Source of the DNA: Bacillus infantis NRRL B-14911 | Lineage (GTDB): Bacteria > Bacillota > Bacilli > Bacillales > Cytobacillaceae | Reading direction: 5' to 3' | DNA: 64,000 nt | Assembly (NCBI RefSeq): GCF_000473245.1 | Contig: NC_022524.1 | Span: forward strand, 4,379,501 to 4,443,500 | Part shown: one piece after another, positions 1-8,415 of the stretch | Layout of the letters: every line of letters starts with the position of its first letter | How positions within the stretch are numbered: position 1 is the stretch's first letter | Notes under the pieces: model-generated | Told to the model about the DNA's origin: nothing | Database searches by the model: none | What the model saw: only the letters and a program-made list of their open reading frames with translations | Translations under genes and position numbers: made by a program

Positions 1-1484
1 TCACCGCCGCCATCATTATAACCAATATGGGTAAGTGCAATGATCTTATTGATTCCCTGCGCTTCAAACGCCTCAACAGCCTTCTCTGCCTGTTCGATAT
101 AGTCTTCAAATACTACATCTTCTCCTGGGCTGGAGATATCTTTTGTTTCTGCAGTAGTCAAACCGAAGATCCCAATCTTTTCTCCATTAACTGCTTTTAC
201 AATTCCGTTATAAATTTCGCCATCTTCCGGGTTCGAAGAAATTTCGTCATTAAACTGGTCTTTTAGATTTTCATCTGCGGAAAAATCAACGTTTGCAGAA
301 ACAAATGGGAAGTTTGCACCTTTTACGAATGGAGCCAGTGTTTCAGTACCCTTATCAAATTCATGGTTACCGAATGTCATGGCATCATAGCCGATCAGGT
401 TCATGAACTCTTGATCTGCAAGACCGTTGAATTCATTGAAGTACAATGTGCCTGAGAAAACATCCCCGGCATCAAGCAATAATGAATTCTGGTGATTTGC
501 TCTTTCTTCTTTAATGGCTGTAATTTTCTTGGCCACATTGTCCAAGTGTGCGTGTGTATCGTTTGTATGCATAATATTCAGATCATACGTCCCATCTCCA
601 CTCGCCGGAGGAGGCGTTACAGGAGGGACTGAAGGAACTTCGAATGAAATATTCCCAACAACTGCGTTGCCGCTGAATGAGTTCAGCTTATATATTTTTC
701 CAGGTTCCTGGAAGGATGTTTTTAATTCAACCATTGTATATCCAGCTTCCGCTGCAGGCATAACTTTAGCTTCTTCCACTTTCAGTCCGTTATCGAACAT
801 AAAATCAGAAGCTTTTACATCAGCTGCATCACCTTTAATTTTGACACGCAGCACGGTGCTGCTGACTGATGTTACGCTTACGACCTCAGGGGATGCTTGA
901 GTTGTAATGGAGGCTCTATGTAGGAAGATCGCATAATCCCCGCGTTTTGCATTTAAGTTAACGCCAAATTCTGTATCTGAAATGCCTTCTGTAACACTAT
1001 TGGCAGCCAAAGCTTGAACTGCTGACTCATAACGTTCTGTGACATCTTTAAACTCTATACTCGTTGAACCTTTTAAGTTAAAGCCTTTATGAATCCAGAT
1101 AGCCAGCTCTCCGCGGGATATTGGGCTGTTCGAGTCAAACATATTGGCTGTTTTACCTGAAGTGATGCCAGCTGCTTTCAGCGCATTCACCGCACCTGCT
1201 GCACGGGCAGGAACATCCTTAAAGCCTGATGCTGGTGCTCCTTGAATATTTAACCCGAGGACATTCGCCAGTAATACAGCAGCATCGACACGTTTAATCT
1301 CTGCGCTTGTGCCAAACATAGTCGAGGACATACCATTTGCACCTTTAGAAACCACGAAATCTACGGCTTCCTTATAACGATCTGTTACATCCTTAAATCC
1401 GACAGCACTTGCAGCCGGGGCAACTGCTGATACTACGACAGCTGCTGTAGCTGCAGTCGCAATAAATTTACGGTGTTTCGACAT
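1..1484 (-). CDS. SLH-anchored 5'-nucleotidase (3' end beyond window)
   Basis: An open frame runs from an ATG at 1484 to the window edge without a stop, giving about 494 residues of a longer protein. Residues 1-27 are a signal peptide ending in AASA, almost the same as that of the neighbouring S-layer protein. Three SLH repeats follow (about 28-205), then a beta-rich linker and a Pro-rich hinge (VPPVTPPP). A metallophosphatase domain comes next, with MHTNDTHAH, LLLDAGD, FGNHEFD and LTHIGYNDGG, the metal-ligand motifs of the 5'-nucleotidase/2',3'-cyclic phosphodiesterase family. The likely role is dephosphorylation of extracellular nucleotides while tethered through SLH domains to pyruvylated wall polymer. 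AAGGAGG lies 8 bases before the ATG. The C-terminal substrate-binding domain is outside the window. Confidence 0.9.
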   Translation of the reverse strand, partial: MSKHRKFIATAATAAVVVSAVAPAASAVGFKDVTDRYKEAVDFVVSKGANGMSSTMFGTSAEIKRVDAAVLLANVLGLNIQGAPASGFKDVPARAAGAVNALKAAGITSGKTANMFDSNSPISRGELAIWIHKGFNLKGSTSIEFKDVTERYESAVQALAANSVTEGISDTEFGVNLNAKRGDYAIFLHRASITTQASPEVVSVTSVSSTVLRVKIKGDAADVKASDFMFDNGLKVEEAKVMPAAEAGYTMVELKTSFQEPGKIYKLNSFSGNAVVGNISFEVPSVPPVTPPPASGDGTYDLNIMHTNDTHAHLDNVAKKITAIKEERANHQNSLLLDAGDVFSGTLYFNEFNGLADQEFMNLIGYDAMTFGNHEFDKGTETLAPFVKGANFPFVSANVDFSADENLKDQFNDEISSNPEDGEIYNGIVKAVNGEKIGIFGLTTAETKDISSPGEDVVFEDYIEQAEKAVEAFEAQGINKIIALTHIGYNDGGG

Positions 1485-1936
1485 AATTTTTGCCTCCTTG
1501 GATATAGTTAGTTTTGACAACCAGTTAGATATTTACCCTAAAATTTACTTACTATTCAATAAATTAGTAAAAAATCTTTAATTAAGAATAGTAAGTACTC
1601 AATCTCTCTCATTATAACAAAAGACCTAGTTTTTTTGCATGATATTTTACAATTTTTACGGATTTTTTACTTAAATTCTTAGTTTTTGTCGAATATTAAT
1701 TTAAAGTAAAGTCTATAATATTCGTGTTTAAGCAATAAAAGCGCTTACATTATTTTTTTAAAATAATAAAATATATTAGCGTTTTCAACTTCTTTATTAT
1801 ATTTAGTCTATGTTTGGGTAGCAGATTAAGTATGAATGTTATTCTGAAATTATTTCTGTTTAATATGCTTTAAAGAGATGTCAGATCTTCAGTTAGTATG
1901 ACAAAATCAGGATTCTCTTAAAAATATTTATAACAC
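1485..1936. other. AT-rich leader and promoter region of the SLH nucleotidase
   Basis: No gene is seen here. The stretch is very AT-rich. It carries the ribosome site of the leftward nucleotidase gene at 1491-1498 and a candidate extended -10 at 1611-1619, which would give an untranslated leader of about 120 bases. Confidence 0.6.
1611..1619 (-). promoter_or_regulatory. Extended -10 promoter element for the SLH nucleotidase
   Basis: On the minus strand this reads TGTTATAAT, a consensus extended -10. No good -35 is seen, which is usual for extended -10 promoters. Confidence 0.45.
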
Positions 1937-1970
1937 AAAAAAAGGAACCGCAGGAGCGGTTCCTTTTTTT
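1937..1970 (-). terminator. Rho-independent terminator of the S-layer gene
   Basis: A perfect 15-base inverted repeat (1937-1951 with 1956-1970), with a GGAACCGC core and A/T ends, starts 10 bases after the S-layer stop codon. The A run becomes the U tract for leftward transcription. Confidence 0.9.
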
Positions 1971-1979
1971 GTAAATCTA

Positions 1980-4385
1980 TTATTTTGTAACTGTAACAGT
2001 ACCAGTAGTTGCAAGGCTGTTGCCGTTAGCATCTACAACGTTGTTTCCAGAAAGTACTTCAAGAACAACTGGCTTGCTAAGATCAGTTACAACATTAGAG
2101 AAAGTGATTGCTAAAGTCTTGTCTCCAGCAGTGTAATCCCAGTTAGTAACAGTGCGGTCTACGCCGTCAACTTTAACTTTGAAGTCTACAGTAGCATCTT
2201 CAAGGTTAGCTTCTTTCATTGCTTCAGAGAAAGTAACTGTTACTGTGTTAGCTGCAGTTAATTTAGCTGCAGAAATAGTTGGTTTAACATTCTCTTTGAA
2301 AGGAGTCAGTGCAGTGTAAGTGTCCATGGCATTGCCATTAACGTCTCTTACACCAGAAACAGATACAGTGCGAGTTCCATCAATCAGGATAGAACCTTCT
2401 CTTAAAGTCAACTCAACAGTTTGCTGGTTGCCTTTGAAGATTGCAGAAGTGAATACTGTTTCACCTTCCACTTTGTAGTTAGCAAGGTTAAGAGCTGTAG
2501 CAGCTGTTACAGGCTCGTTGAAAGTTACAGTTACTTTGTCTGCATTCACAGAATAAGCAGATACTGAAGGCTTATCAGAATCAGAAGCAGATCCCAGAGT
2601 GAATGTAGCAGATTTAGCAACTGAATCATTGCCAGCTAGATCTTCAACAAGTCCGGATGGAAGAGTCACAGTGTAGCTGCCAGGGTTGTTTCCAGTCAAC
2701 TCAACTTTAACTGCTTCGTATTTGCCGTCGTTGTTTACATCGTGAGAAGAAACTGTGCCAAGGTTAGACACTTCACGTGTAACAGAGTTAGCATCTACAT
2801 ATGTGCCATATACAGCTTTAGCTGCAACTGGAGTTACTTCTTCATTGAAAGTAACAACCAGGTACTGCTTGTTGCTGATCGTTTTAACTTCGTGGCTTAC
2901 ATATGTTGGTGCAGTAGTATCAGCTTTGAACTCTACCAATTGAGAGAACGCAGCACCTTCGTTGCCGCTGATGTCTTTATAGCCAGCAGCTACAGCAACT
3001 GTTTTAACACCAGTTTGAGCAGAGCCAAGAACTACATTGTACTTAGTAGAGTCTTTTGAATCTACAGTAACAGTAGTGCCGGCAATTGAAGTTACGTCAG
3101 TTCCGTTAACAGTGATTGTTGGGTTAGCAGCCAATGCTTCAGAGAATTTCACTGAGAAGCGAGTAGTGTCTTGAACATCTACAGAGCTAACTGTTGGTTT
3201 TACACTGTCAGTTTTAACTTTTTGAACATTAGCAACCACTGGGTTTGGAGATACCAGGTTGCCTGAGTAGTCAGTAGCACCTACAACTGTTACAGTGATG
3301 TTTTTGTCCATTGCCACATTCGCATTTGATAAGTTTACAGTGATGAACTTATCCCCAGGAGTGTGTGAGTAAGTTGCGTTCGCATCGCTGATTTGAACGT
3401 TTCCAGCGCTTTGGATTGGCTCAGAGAACCAAACTTTTGCAGTATAGTAGTTATCGTAAGTTACAGTTGTCAGTGTAGGACGAACTGTATCTTCGTAAGA
3501 GTAAACTGAAGTGAATTTCTTTGTTTTAACATCTGCATTTGCAGCTGTCTTAACAGCATCAACGACTACAACGCCGTCTTTAACTTCTACTAGATTTGCT
3601 GAAGCATAACGCAATGTAACAGTTTTGCCGTCTTCAGAAAGAGTAGCCTTAGTTGGGCTAGTTCCATTGATAGAGTAGCGTGCTACAGTTTCAGCATCAG
3701 TTTTGTTAACAGCTGTGTTGAATTTAACTTCAACTTCTAAAGCGTTAAGAGGAGTTACGCTAGTAACAACCGGCTCTTTTACTACTTCAGCAGCTCTCTT
3801 AAGGAAGATCGCAAGGTCACCGCGAGTGATGTTCATGCTTGTTCCGAAAGTTGTAGCTGTTTTACCTTGAGTAACTTCGAACTCGTAAAGAGCCTTGATG
3901 TAAGGACCGAAGTTAGGGCCAAGGTCAGTGAAAGGAACTGCAGCATCTGATTTCAGATCGTAAGCGTTAGCAAGGATCTTCGCCATTTCGCCGCGAGTTA
4001 AAAGTGCATTAGGTTCGAAAGTTGTAGCTGTTTTACCAGAAAGAACGCCTTCTGATTTAAGTGCAGATACAGCAGCATCGTAGCGGCCAGTATCAGTGAA
4101 GCCTGAAGCTGGTACGTTAGTCAGGTCAAGCTTAAGAGCTTTAGCCAGCCAGATTGCAGCATCACCGCGTTTTACGTTGTCGTGAGTGCCGAATGTAGTA
4201 TCAGTAGTACCTTGAGTGATTCCGTTTGCTACAAGGTAGCTTACAGCTTCCTGATATTTAGCAGCTACATCTTTGAAATCAGATACAGAAGCTGCGCTTG
4301 CAGCAGGCGCTACAGCAGAAGCAACGATTGTTGCAGTAGCAGCTGTTGCGATGAACTTGCGGTAAGACTTAGGTTGATAAGCCAT
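1980..4385 (-). CDS. Probable main S-layer protein with three SLH domains
   Basis: 801 residues. Residues 1-31 form a signal peptide ending ASA. Three SLH domains lie at about 33-205, with TRAE-type motifs appearing as KRGD, TRGE and TRGD. The rest (about 206-801) is Thr/Val/Ser-rich beta-sandwich sequence of Ig/SbsC-like type, with repeated phrases such as VTVTFNEPV and VTVTFSEAM. There is no Cys and little Trp, as expected of a self-assembling S-layer. The SLH domains bind the pyruvylated secondary wall polymer, matching CsaB at 10.0 kb. Support for an abundant product comes from the long leader, the AGGGAGG ribosome site, a near-consensus promoter and a very strong terminator. Identity as the main S-layer subunit rather than another SLH protein is inferred. 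Confidence 0.85.
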   Translation of the reverse strand: MAYQPKSYRKFIATAATATIVASAVAPAASAASVSDFKDVAAKYQEAVSYLVANGITQGTTDTTFGTHDNVKRGDAAIWLAKALKLDLTNVPASGFTDTGRYDAAVSALKSEGVLSGKTATTFEPNALLTRGEMAKILANAYDLKSDAAVPFTDLGPNFGPYIKALYEFEVTQGKTATTFGTSMNITRGDLAIFLKRAAEVVKEPVVTSVTPLNALEVEVKFNTAVNKTDAETVARYSINGTSPTKATLSEDGKTVTLRYASANLVEVKDGVVVVDAVKTAANADVKTKKFTSVYSYEDTVRPTLTTVTYDNYYTAKVWFSEPIQSAGNVQISDANATYSHTPGDKFITVNLSNANVAMDKNITVTVVGATDYSGNLVSPNPVVANVQKVKTDSVKPTVSSVDVQDTTRFSVKFSEALAANPTITVNGTDVTSIAGTTVTVDSKDSTKYNVVLGSAQTGVKTVAVAAGYKDISGNEGAAFSQLVEFKADTTAPTYVSHEVKTISNKQYLVVTFNEEVTPVAAKAVYGTYVDANSVTREVSNLGTVSSHDVNNDGKYEAVKVELTGNNPGSYTVTLPSGLVEDLAGNDSVAKSATFTLGSASDSDKPSVSAYSVNADKVTVTFNEPVTAATALNLANYKVEGETVFTSAIFKGNQQTVELTLREGSILIDGTRTVSVSGVRDVNGNAMDTYTALTPFKENVKPTISAAKLTAANTVTVTFSEAMKEANLEDATVDFKVKVDGVDRTVTNWDYTAGDKTLAITFSNVVTDLSKPVVLEVLSGNNVVDANGNSLATTGTVTVTK

Positions 4386-4870
4386 GTGTTTGTTTCCTCC
4401 CTGTTTTGTAAATAAAGGTTTTTAATATTTTCGAAGATTGAATCTTCGATGAACACAATTTGTTGCAGTTTAGCAGCTTCCTATTTCCGTCAAATTCCCC
4501 CATGTTTCGCGTTGCTATGTAGGTGAAAATGGAGCATTCCTGGAAGAAAAACAGTGCTTCTCTCCTAAATGACAGAATAGAACTACTATACACGTATTCT
4601 ATTCTACCAAAAATGGATGATATTTCAACTGTTTTTTACAATATTCTCCCTGCAAACTGTTTTTTGCCAGAAAACCCACTTATGCCATGCATTAGGAGTG
4701 TAATACCAGCAACAAAAATTATTATACAGGTAATTTACTTTAGATGGAAGAATTACCATGGCAAAATAATACTAGTTTGACATAGTAATTGTTTCCAGCA
4801 CTTCCACCTCTTATTATAGACGATGTGAGTTTTGATTTAGTTTCAGGTTTTTTATATTATTTTCCAAGAA
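4386..4870. other. Long untranslated leader and promoter region of the S-layer gene
   Basis: No gene is supported here; short open frames overlap each other and lack ribosome sites. The segment holds the AGGGAGG site next to the S-layer start (about 4396-4402), a leader of roughly 200 bases and the promoter at 4601-4628. A second TATAAT on the minus strand at 4721-4726 lacks a matching -35. S-layer genes of other bacilli often have several promoters and stable long leaders. Confidence 0.55.
4601..4628 (-). promoter_or_regulatory. Sigma-A-type promoter of the S-layer gene
   Basis: On the minus strand TTGAAA (4623-4628) is followed after 16 bases by TAGAAT (4601-4606), which is preceded by TGG as in an extended -10. 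Transcription would begin near 4594, about 209 bases upstream of the start codon. Confidence 0.55.
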
Positions 4871-4899
4871 AAAAAGCATGCAGAAGAGCTGCATGCTTT
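4865..4899 (-). terminator. Rho-independent terminator of the polysaccharide operon
   Basis: An 11-base stem (4873-4883 with 4889-4899, core GCATGCAG), a 5-base loop and an A-rich flank that becomes the U tract on the minus strand. It lies about 45 bases after the last gene of the leftward operon. Confidence 0.85.
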
Positions 4900-4944
4900 G
4901 CTGAACTCACCTTGCCAGTGTATGCACATCGGCTTTGGTGTATG

Positions 4945-6042
4945 CTATATTTTTTTGTATGTTTCCAAAGTCTGATCGGCGAGCTGTTTGACAGAATAAA
5001 GAGCCGATGCTTTTTCGTAGAGTTTTTCTCCCATTTTTGAGAGTTTTCTCTGATCCTTCTCTTCAGCTGCAGCCAGAATGGCTGACTCTATCGCAGATGC
5101 ATCTTTGACAGGCACAATCCAGCCCAGCGAAGGATCGGAAATCAAATCCTTCACACCGCCCACATCTGTAGAAATGACCGGAACATGGGCGCGGGCCGCT
5201 TCCAGAATGACGAGCGGAAAGCTTTCGCTGTAGGATGCCAGCAGCTTGACGTCAGATAGGGACAGATATGAGTGAACATCATCATGGAAGCCGAGGAAGC
5301 GGACTTTTTCCGCGATCCCTTTCCTGGCAGCTTCCTTTTCAAGCTCCTCCCGTATCGGTCCGTCGCCGATCAAGAGCAGCGTTGTATCCGGTCTTTTTTT
5401 CAAAAGGCTCTGGAAAGCATCAAAGACAACGGTGTGGCCTTTGATTGGATGCAGGCGCGCCACCATGATGACGGCAAACTCCTCTTCTGAGAGCCCTAAA
5501 TCTCCCCTTGTCAGATTGTTTTTCAATTCTTTATCAAAGGAAATGCCGTTATAGATAGTCGTAATTTTCCCTGCCGGGATGCCAAAGCCGGTGATCATGC
5601 TTTTGAAGCGTTCAGATACGGCAAAGAAATGATCAATTTTACGGATGACATTCATATTGATTGCAGTAAAGACACGACCTTTAATCCCGCCTTTGATAAA
5701 GTCCTGCTCAGGATTGCTGTGGATTGTGGTGACCCATTTGAACGGAATCATTTTTCTCACCATATAGGCGAAAAGGTTTGCCCTCGGCCCATGAGTATGG
5801 ACAATGGTGATTCCTTCATCTTTGATCACCTTTTTAATCCTCGATAAGATGGACAAGTCATAGCGGGATTTCTGGTTGAAGAAGACCAGCGGGATTCCAA
5901 GCTCCCTTGCTTCCTGTGCGAGCTTCCCTTCCTGGAAGACGCCAAGCAGGATGTCCTCAGACTTTAGATGGCTTAATAAAGAAAGAAGGTGGTTTTTTGA
6001 ACCACCTGTCTCCCCTCCGCTGATTAGATGCAATATTTTCAT
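4945..6042 (-). CDS. Family 4 glycosyltransferase
   Basis: 365 residues. The N-terminus MKILHLISGGETGGSKNHLL is the GT-B acceptor-side fold with its glycine-rich loop. The C-terminal half has the GT4 signatures IMVARLHPIKGH, DTTLLLIGDGPIREELE and the nucleotide-sugar motif SESFPLVILEAARAHVPVIST followed by DVGG. It should act on the cytoplasmic face, adding a sugar to a lipid-linked wall-polysaccharide intermediate. Its ATG overlaps the end of the upstream ligase-like gene (ATGA type overlap), so translation is probably coupled. It is the last gene of the leftward operon. Donor and acceptor cannot be read from the sequence. Confidence 0.85.
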   Translation of the reverse strand: MKILHLISGGETGGSKNHLLSLLSHLKSEDILLGVFQEGKLAQEARELGIPLVFFNQKSRYDLSILSRIKKVIKDEGITIVHTHGPRANLFAYMVRKMIPFKWVTTIHSNPEQDFIKGGIKGRVFTAINMNVIRKIDHFFAVSERFKSMITGFGIPAGKITTIYNGISFDKELKNNLTRGDLGLSEEEFAVIMVARLHPIKGHTVVFDAFQSLLKKRPDTTLLLIGDGPIREELEKEAARKGIAEKVRFLGFHDDVHSYLSLSDVKLLASYSESFPLVILEAARAHVPVISTDVGGVKDLISDPSLGWIVPVKDASAIESAILAAAEEKDQRKLSKMGEKLYEKASALYSVKQLADQTLETYKKI

Positions 6043-7499
6043 GACTGCTCATTCCTTTTGACTGTAAATGTTCCGGCAACAGCTGCCAGCATCATGAAGA
6101 AATACGTTGTATATGTTTTATCTTCCCAAATATTGTAGAGCAGCGCACAGGCAAATACCGCCAGCAGGACGCTCATAAGGGCGATTGCCGCTTTAGATTC
6201 CTGTCTGTTTTTCCACAGGAAGAACAGCATGCCTAAGAGAAAGACAGCAAACAGGATGACGCCAACTGCCCCTGTCTGGGCAATGATCTGAATATACTGG
6301 TTGTCCGAATAGATGTCATTCTCGATGCCATAGTCATCATAGATCGGTGAAGAATAGCTCTTTGCCGCTGAATCGCCGTAAGTGGCAAAGCCTGTGCCGA
6401 TAACGGGGTGGTCTTTGAAGATTTCAAAGCCCTTGTTCACAATGAATAGACGGCCGGTTGTCTTGCTGAGCTCAACGGTCGACATCTCGAATGTTTCCTT
6501 GAAGCGCCGCTCCTCATCTGAAGGCTGTTCAGTCTGGTCTGCAGGCGTTTCGGTGCGCGGTACATCCTGATCCAGGCCCTGGAGCTTAAAGTAGTTCGCT
6601 CCTTTTGTCACGGGAATATTGACCAGGACAACTGCAATCAGGATGCCGATTACGATATTGCGGGCCCTCTTCCACTCTTTTGTGAGCAGGATATAGACAA
6701 CAAAAGCAATCACAAAGCCGATATATGTCCCGCGTGAATAGGTCAGCGTGATGACGCCAAGCATAAGCACAAGGCCGATATTGATGAACAGCCTTGTCTT
6801 GCCATTATTGACGAGCTGTTTCAGGTACACGCCAAGCATGAACGCAATGGACAGGTACACAGCCAATACGTTCGGATTGTCGATCAGTCCGTAGATCCTG
6901 ACGCGGTTATTGTAGGACAATGAGCGCCCGACCCATTTTTCCGGCATGAGGAGCGTCCTCAGGGAGAGCTTCTCTACGAGGCCGTGCAGACAGAGCAGGA
7001 TGGCCATGAAGAAGGTTGTCCAAAGAAACTTCAGTATATCTTCTTTTGTAATATTCAGGCGCCTTACAACATAAAACACGATATACGTGATCAGGAAGGC
7101 TCTGAGCTGAAACACGATGGCAGTTAGCGATACACCGGTCAGGAACGCCGAGATGGCTCCCACTGCACAAAAGGCGAAGAACGCCCATTCGAAAATATGG
7201 AATTCAAATATCTTCTTCCATTCTTTCTGAAGAAGATATTTCAGCACCACACTTGCGAATGCCGCCAGGATGATCAGATCTCCTGCCATCTTCAGCGATG
7301 GATTTATTTCAATCAAAAACGAACGGGTCGGAAAATAAATCAGCAGGTTCAGCAGGCCATTCTTCGGCGAGAAAAACGCATACAGGGCCAATAGCGCCGA
7401 TACCCCAAGCCCGACAAGTGAATGGGGAATTACGAGTGCAAGGATGATCAGAGGCACGCTTATGAGTGCAAAAGGAAAATCTCTCCATGAAATATTCAT
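6039..7499 (-). CDS. O-antigen ligase/polymerase (Wzy-like) membrane protein
   Basis: About 486 residues with roughly a dozen hydrophobic segments and a large hydrophilic extracytoplasmic loop carrying TTGRLFIVNKGFEIFKDHP and IIGTGFATYG-like sequence, typical of the O-antigen ligase (RfaL/Wzy) family. It probably polymerises or transfers undecaprenyl-linked wall polysaccharide outside the membrane. The ATG at 7499 (MNISWRDF) is preferred over a start at 7568: AAAGGA lies about 9 bases upstream of it, and the 23 extra residues would be encoded by a terminator hairpin (7543-7575). It follows tagA and overlaps the next glycosyltransferase by four bases. Direction of the reaction (ligase or polymerase) is not settled by sequence. 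Confidence 0.8.
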   Translation of the reverse strand: MNISWRDFPFALISVPLIILALVIPHSLVGLGVSALLALYAFFSPKNGLLNLLIYFPTRSFLIEINPSLKMAGDLIILAAFASVVLKYLLQKEWKKIFEFHIFEWAFFAFCAVGAISAFLTGVSLTAIVFQLRAFLITYIVFYVVRRLNITKEDILKFLWTTFFMAILLCLHGLVEKLSLRTLLMPEKWVGRSLSYNNRVRIYGLIDNPNVLAVYLSIAFMLGVYLKQLVNNGKTRLFINIGLVLMLGVITLTYSRGTYIGFVIAFVVYILLTKEWKRARNIVIGILIAVVLVNIPVTKGANYFKLQGLDQDVPRTETPADQTEQPSDEERRFKETFEMSTVELSKTTGRLFIVNKGFEIFKDHPVIGTGFATYGDSAAKSYSSPIYDDYGIENDIYSDNQYIQIIAQTGAVGVILFAVFLLGMLFFLWKNRQESKAAIALMSVLLAVFACALLYNIWEDKTYTTYFFMMLAAVAGTFTVKRNEQS

Positions 7500-7542
7500 C
7501 AATCTAGGTCCTTTCTTGCCTTTTACTTTGCTTATGCAGGAT

Positions 7543-7575
7543 AAAAGGCTTGAAAAGTAGTCTTTCAAGCCTTTT
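7543..7575 (-). terminator. Hairpin terminator/attenuator between tagA and the Wzy-like gene
   Basis: A perfect 13-base stem (7543-7555 with 7563-7575, core AAAAGGCTTG) and a 7-base loop. Only four U residues follow in leftward transcripts, so it may terminate partly and set a lower level for the two distal genes. Confidence 0.7.
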
Positions 7576-7679
7576 GTGTTCTAAGAAGGCAGTCCAATAA
7601 AGTTCTCTCCATTTATAACATGGGGAACTGGAGCAGTCTATATTAAAAAGTTGAAAATCCTGTGAATCTTAACCAATCC

Positions 7680-8402
7680 CTACCGGCGGGACATGATCTT
7701 CAGAAGGAACCTCGGCAGGGCGAGCTGCCGCTTGAAGCGGTGCGGCTCCTTCATCAGGCGGTAAAGCCATTCAAGGCCGAGCTTCCGGTAAAAGGACGGT
7801 GCCCGCTGCACCTTGCCGGCAAAGACGTCAAAGCTTCCGCCGACACCCTGAAATACTTTAACGTTAAGGTTCGGCATATGCTCACGGATCCACAGCTCCT
7901 GCTTCGGGCTGCCCATGGCAACGAACAGCAGCTCGGCGCCTGATTCATTGATTTTCTCAACAAGCGCCTGCTGGTCCTGGACATAGCCGTTTTCATAGCC
8001 GGAGATGATGAGCCCCGGATATTTTTCCTCAAGCTTCCGTTTAGCCTCTGTGACAACCTCTTCCTTGGCGCCATACAGAAATACTTTATGGTTTTCCTCA
8101 GCAGCGAAGCGGATCAATCTTTCCATCATATCCACGCCGGTCACCCTGGAGGTGATGCTCCCGCCCTTGAGCTTAGAGGCAAGCAGGATGCCGACGCCGT
8201 CAGGGATCTGATAGGTGGACCCGTTGATCAGGCCGCGCAGTTCTTCGCTTTCTTCCGCTTTGATGACTTTTTCAGGATTTACGGCAATAATGGTCGACTG
8301 TTTCCCTTCCATCATCCTGGTTCTGAGATCATCAATAATCTCTTCATAATTAAGAGGGGAAACATCGACCCCTAAATATTGCTCTTTTCCCATTCTACTC
8401 AT
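7680..8402 (-). CDS. tagA: WecG/TagA/CpsF family glycosyltransferase (GT26)
   Basis: About 240 residues, the usual size for this family. Recognisable blocks are IIAVNPEKV, the substrate loop YQIPDGVGILLASK, DMMERLI, FLYGAKEEV and VAMGSPKQELWI. TagA moves N-acetylmannosamine onto undecaprenyl-PP-GlcNAc, and WecG moves ManNAcA; this is the committed step to a ManNAc-containing wall polymer. The upstream gene makes UDP-ManNAcA, which fits a WecG-like donor choice. It begins 13 bases after the dehydrogenase stop. GTG (8405), ATG (8402) and ATG (8393) are all possible starts and none has a strong ribosome site. Confidence 0.85.
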   Translation of the reverse strand: MSRMGKEQYLGVDVSPLNYEEIIDDLRTRMMEGKQSTIIAVNPEKVIKAEESEELRGLINGSTYQIPDGVGILLASKLKGGSITSRVTGVDMMERLIRFAAEENHKVFLYGAKEEVVTEAKRKLEEKYPGLIISGYENGYVQDQQALVEKINESGAELLFVAMGSPKQELWIREHMPNLNVKVFQGVGGSFDVFAGKVQRAPSFYRKLGLEWLYRLMKEPHRFKRQLALPRFLLKIMSRR

Positions 8403-8415
8403 CACTTTCTTTTAC

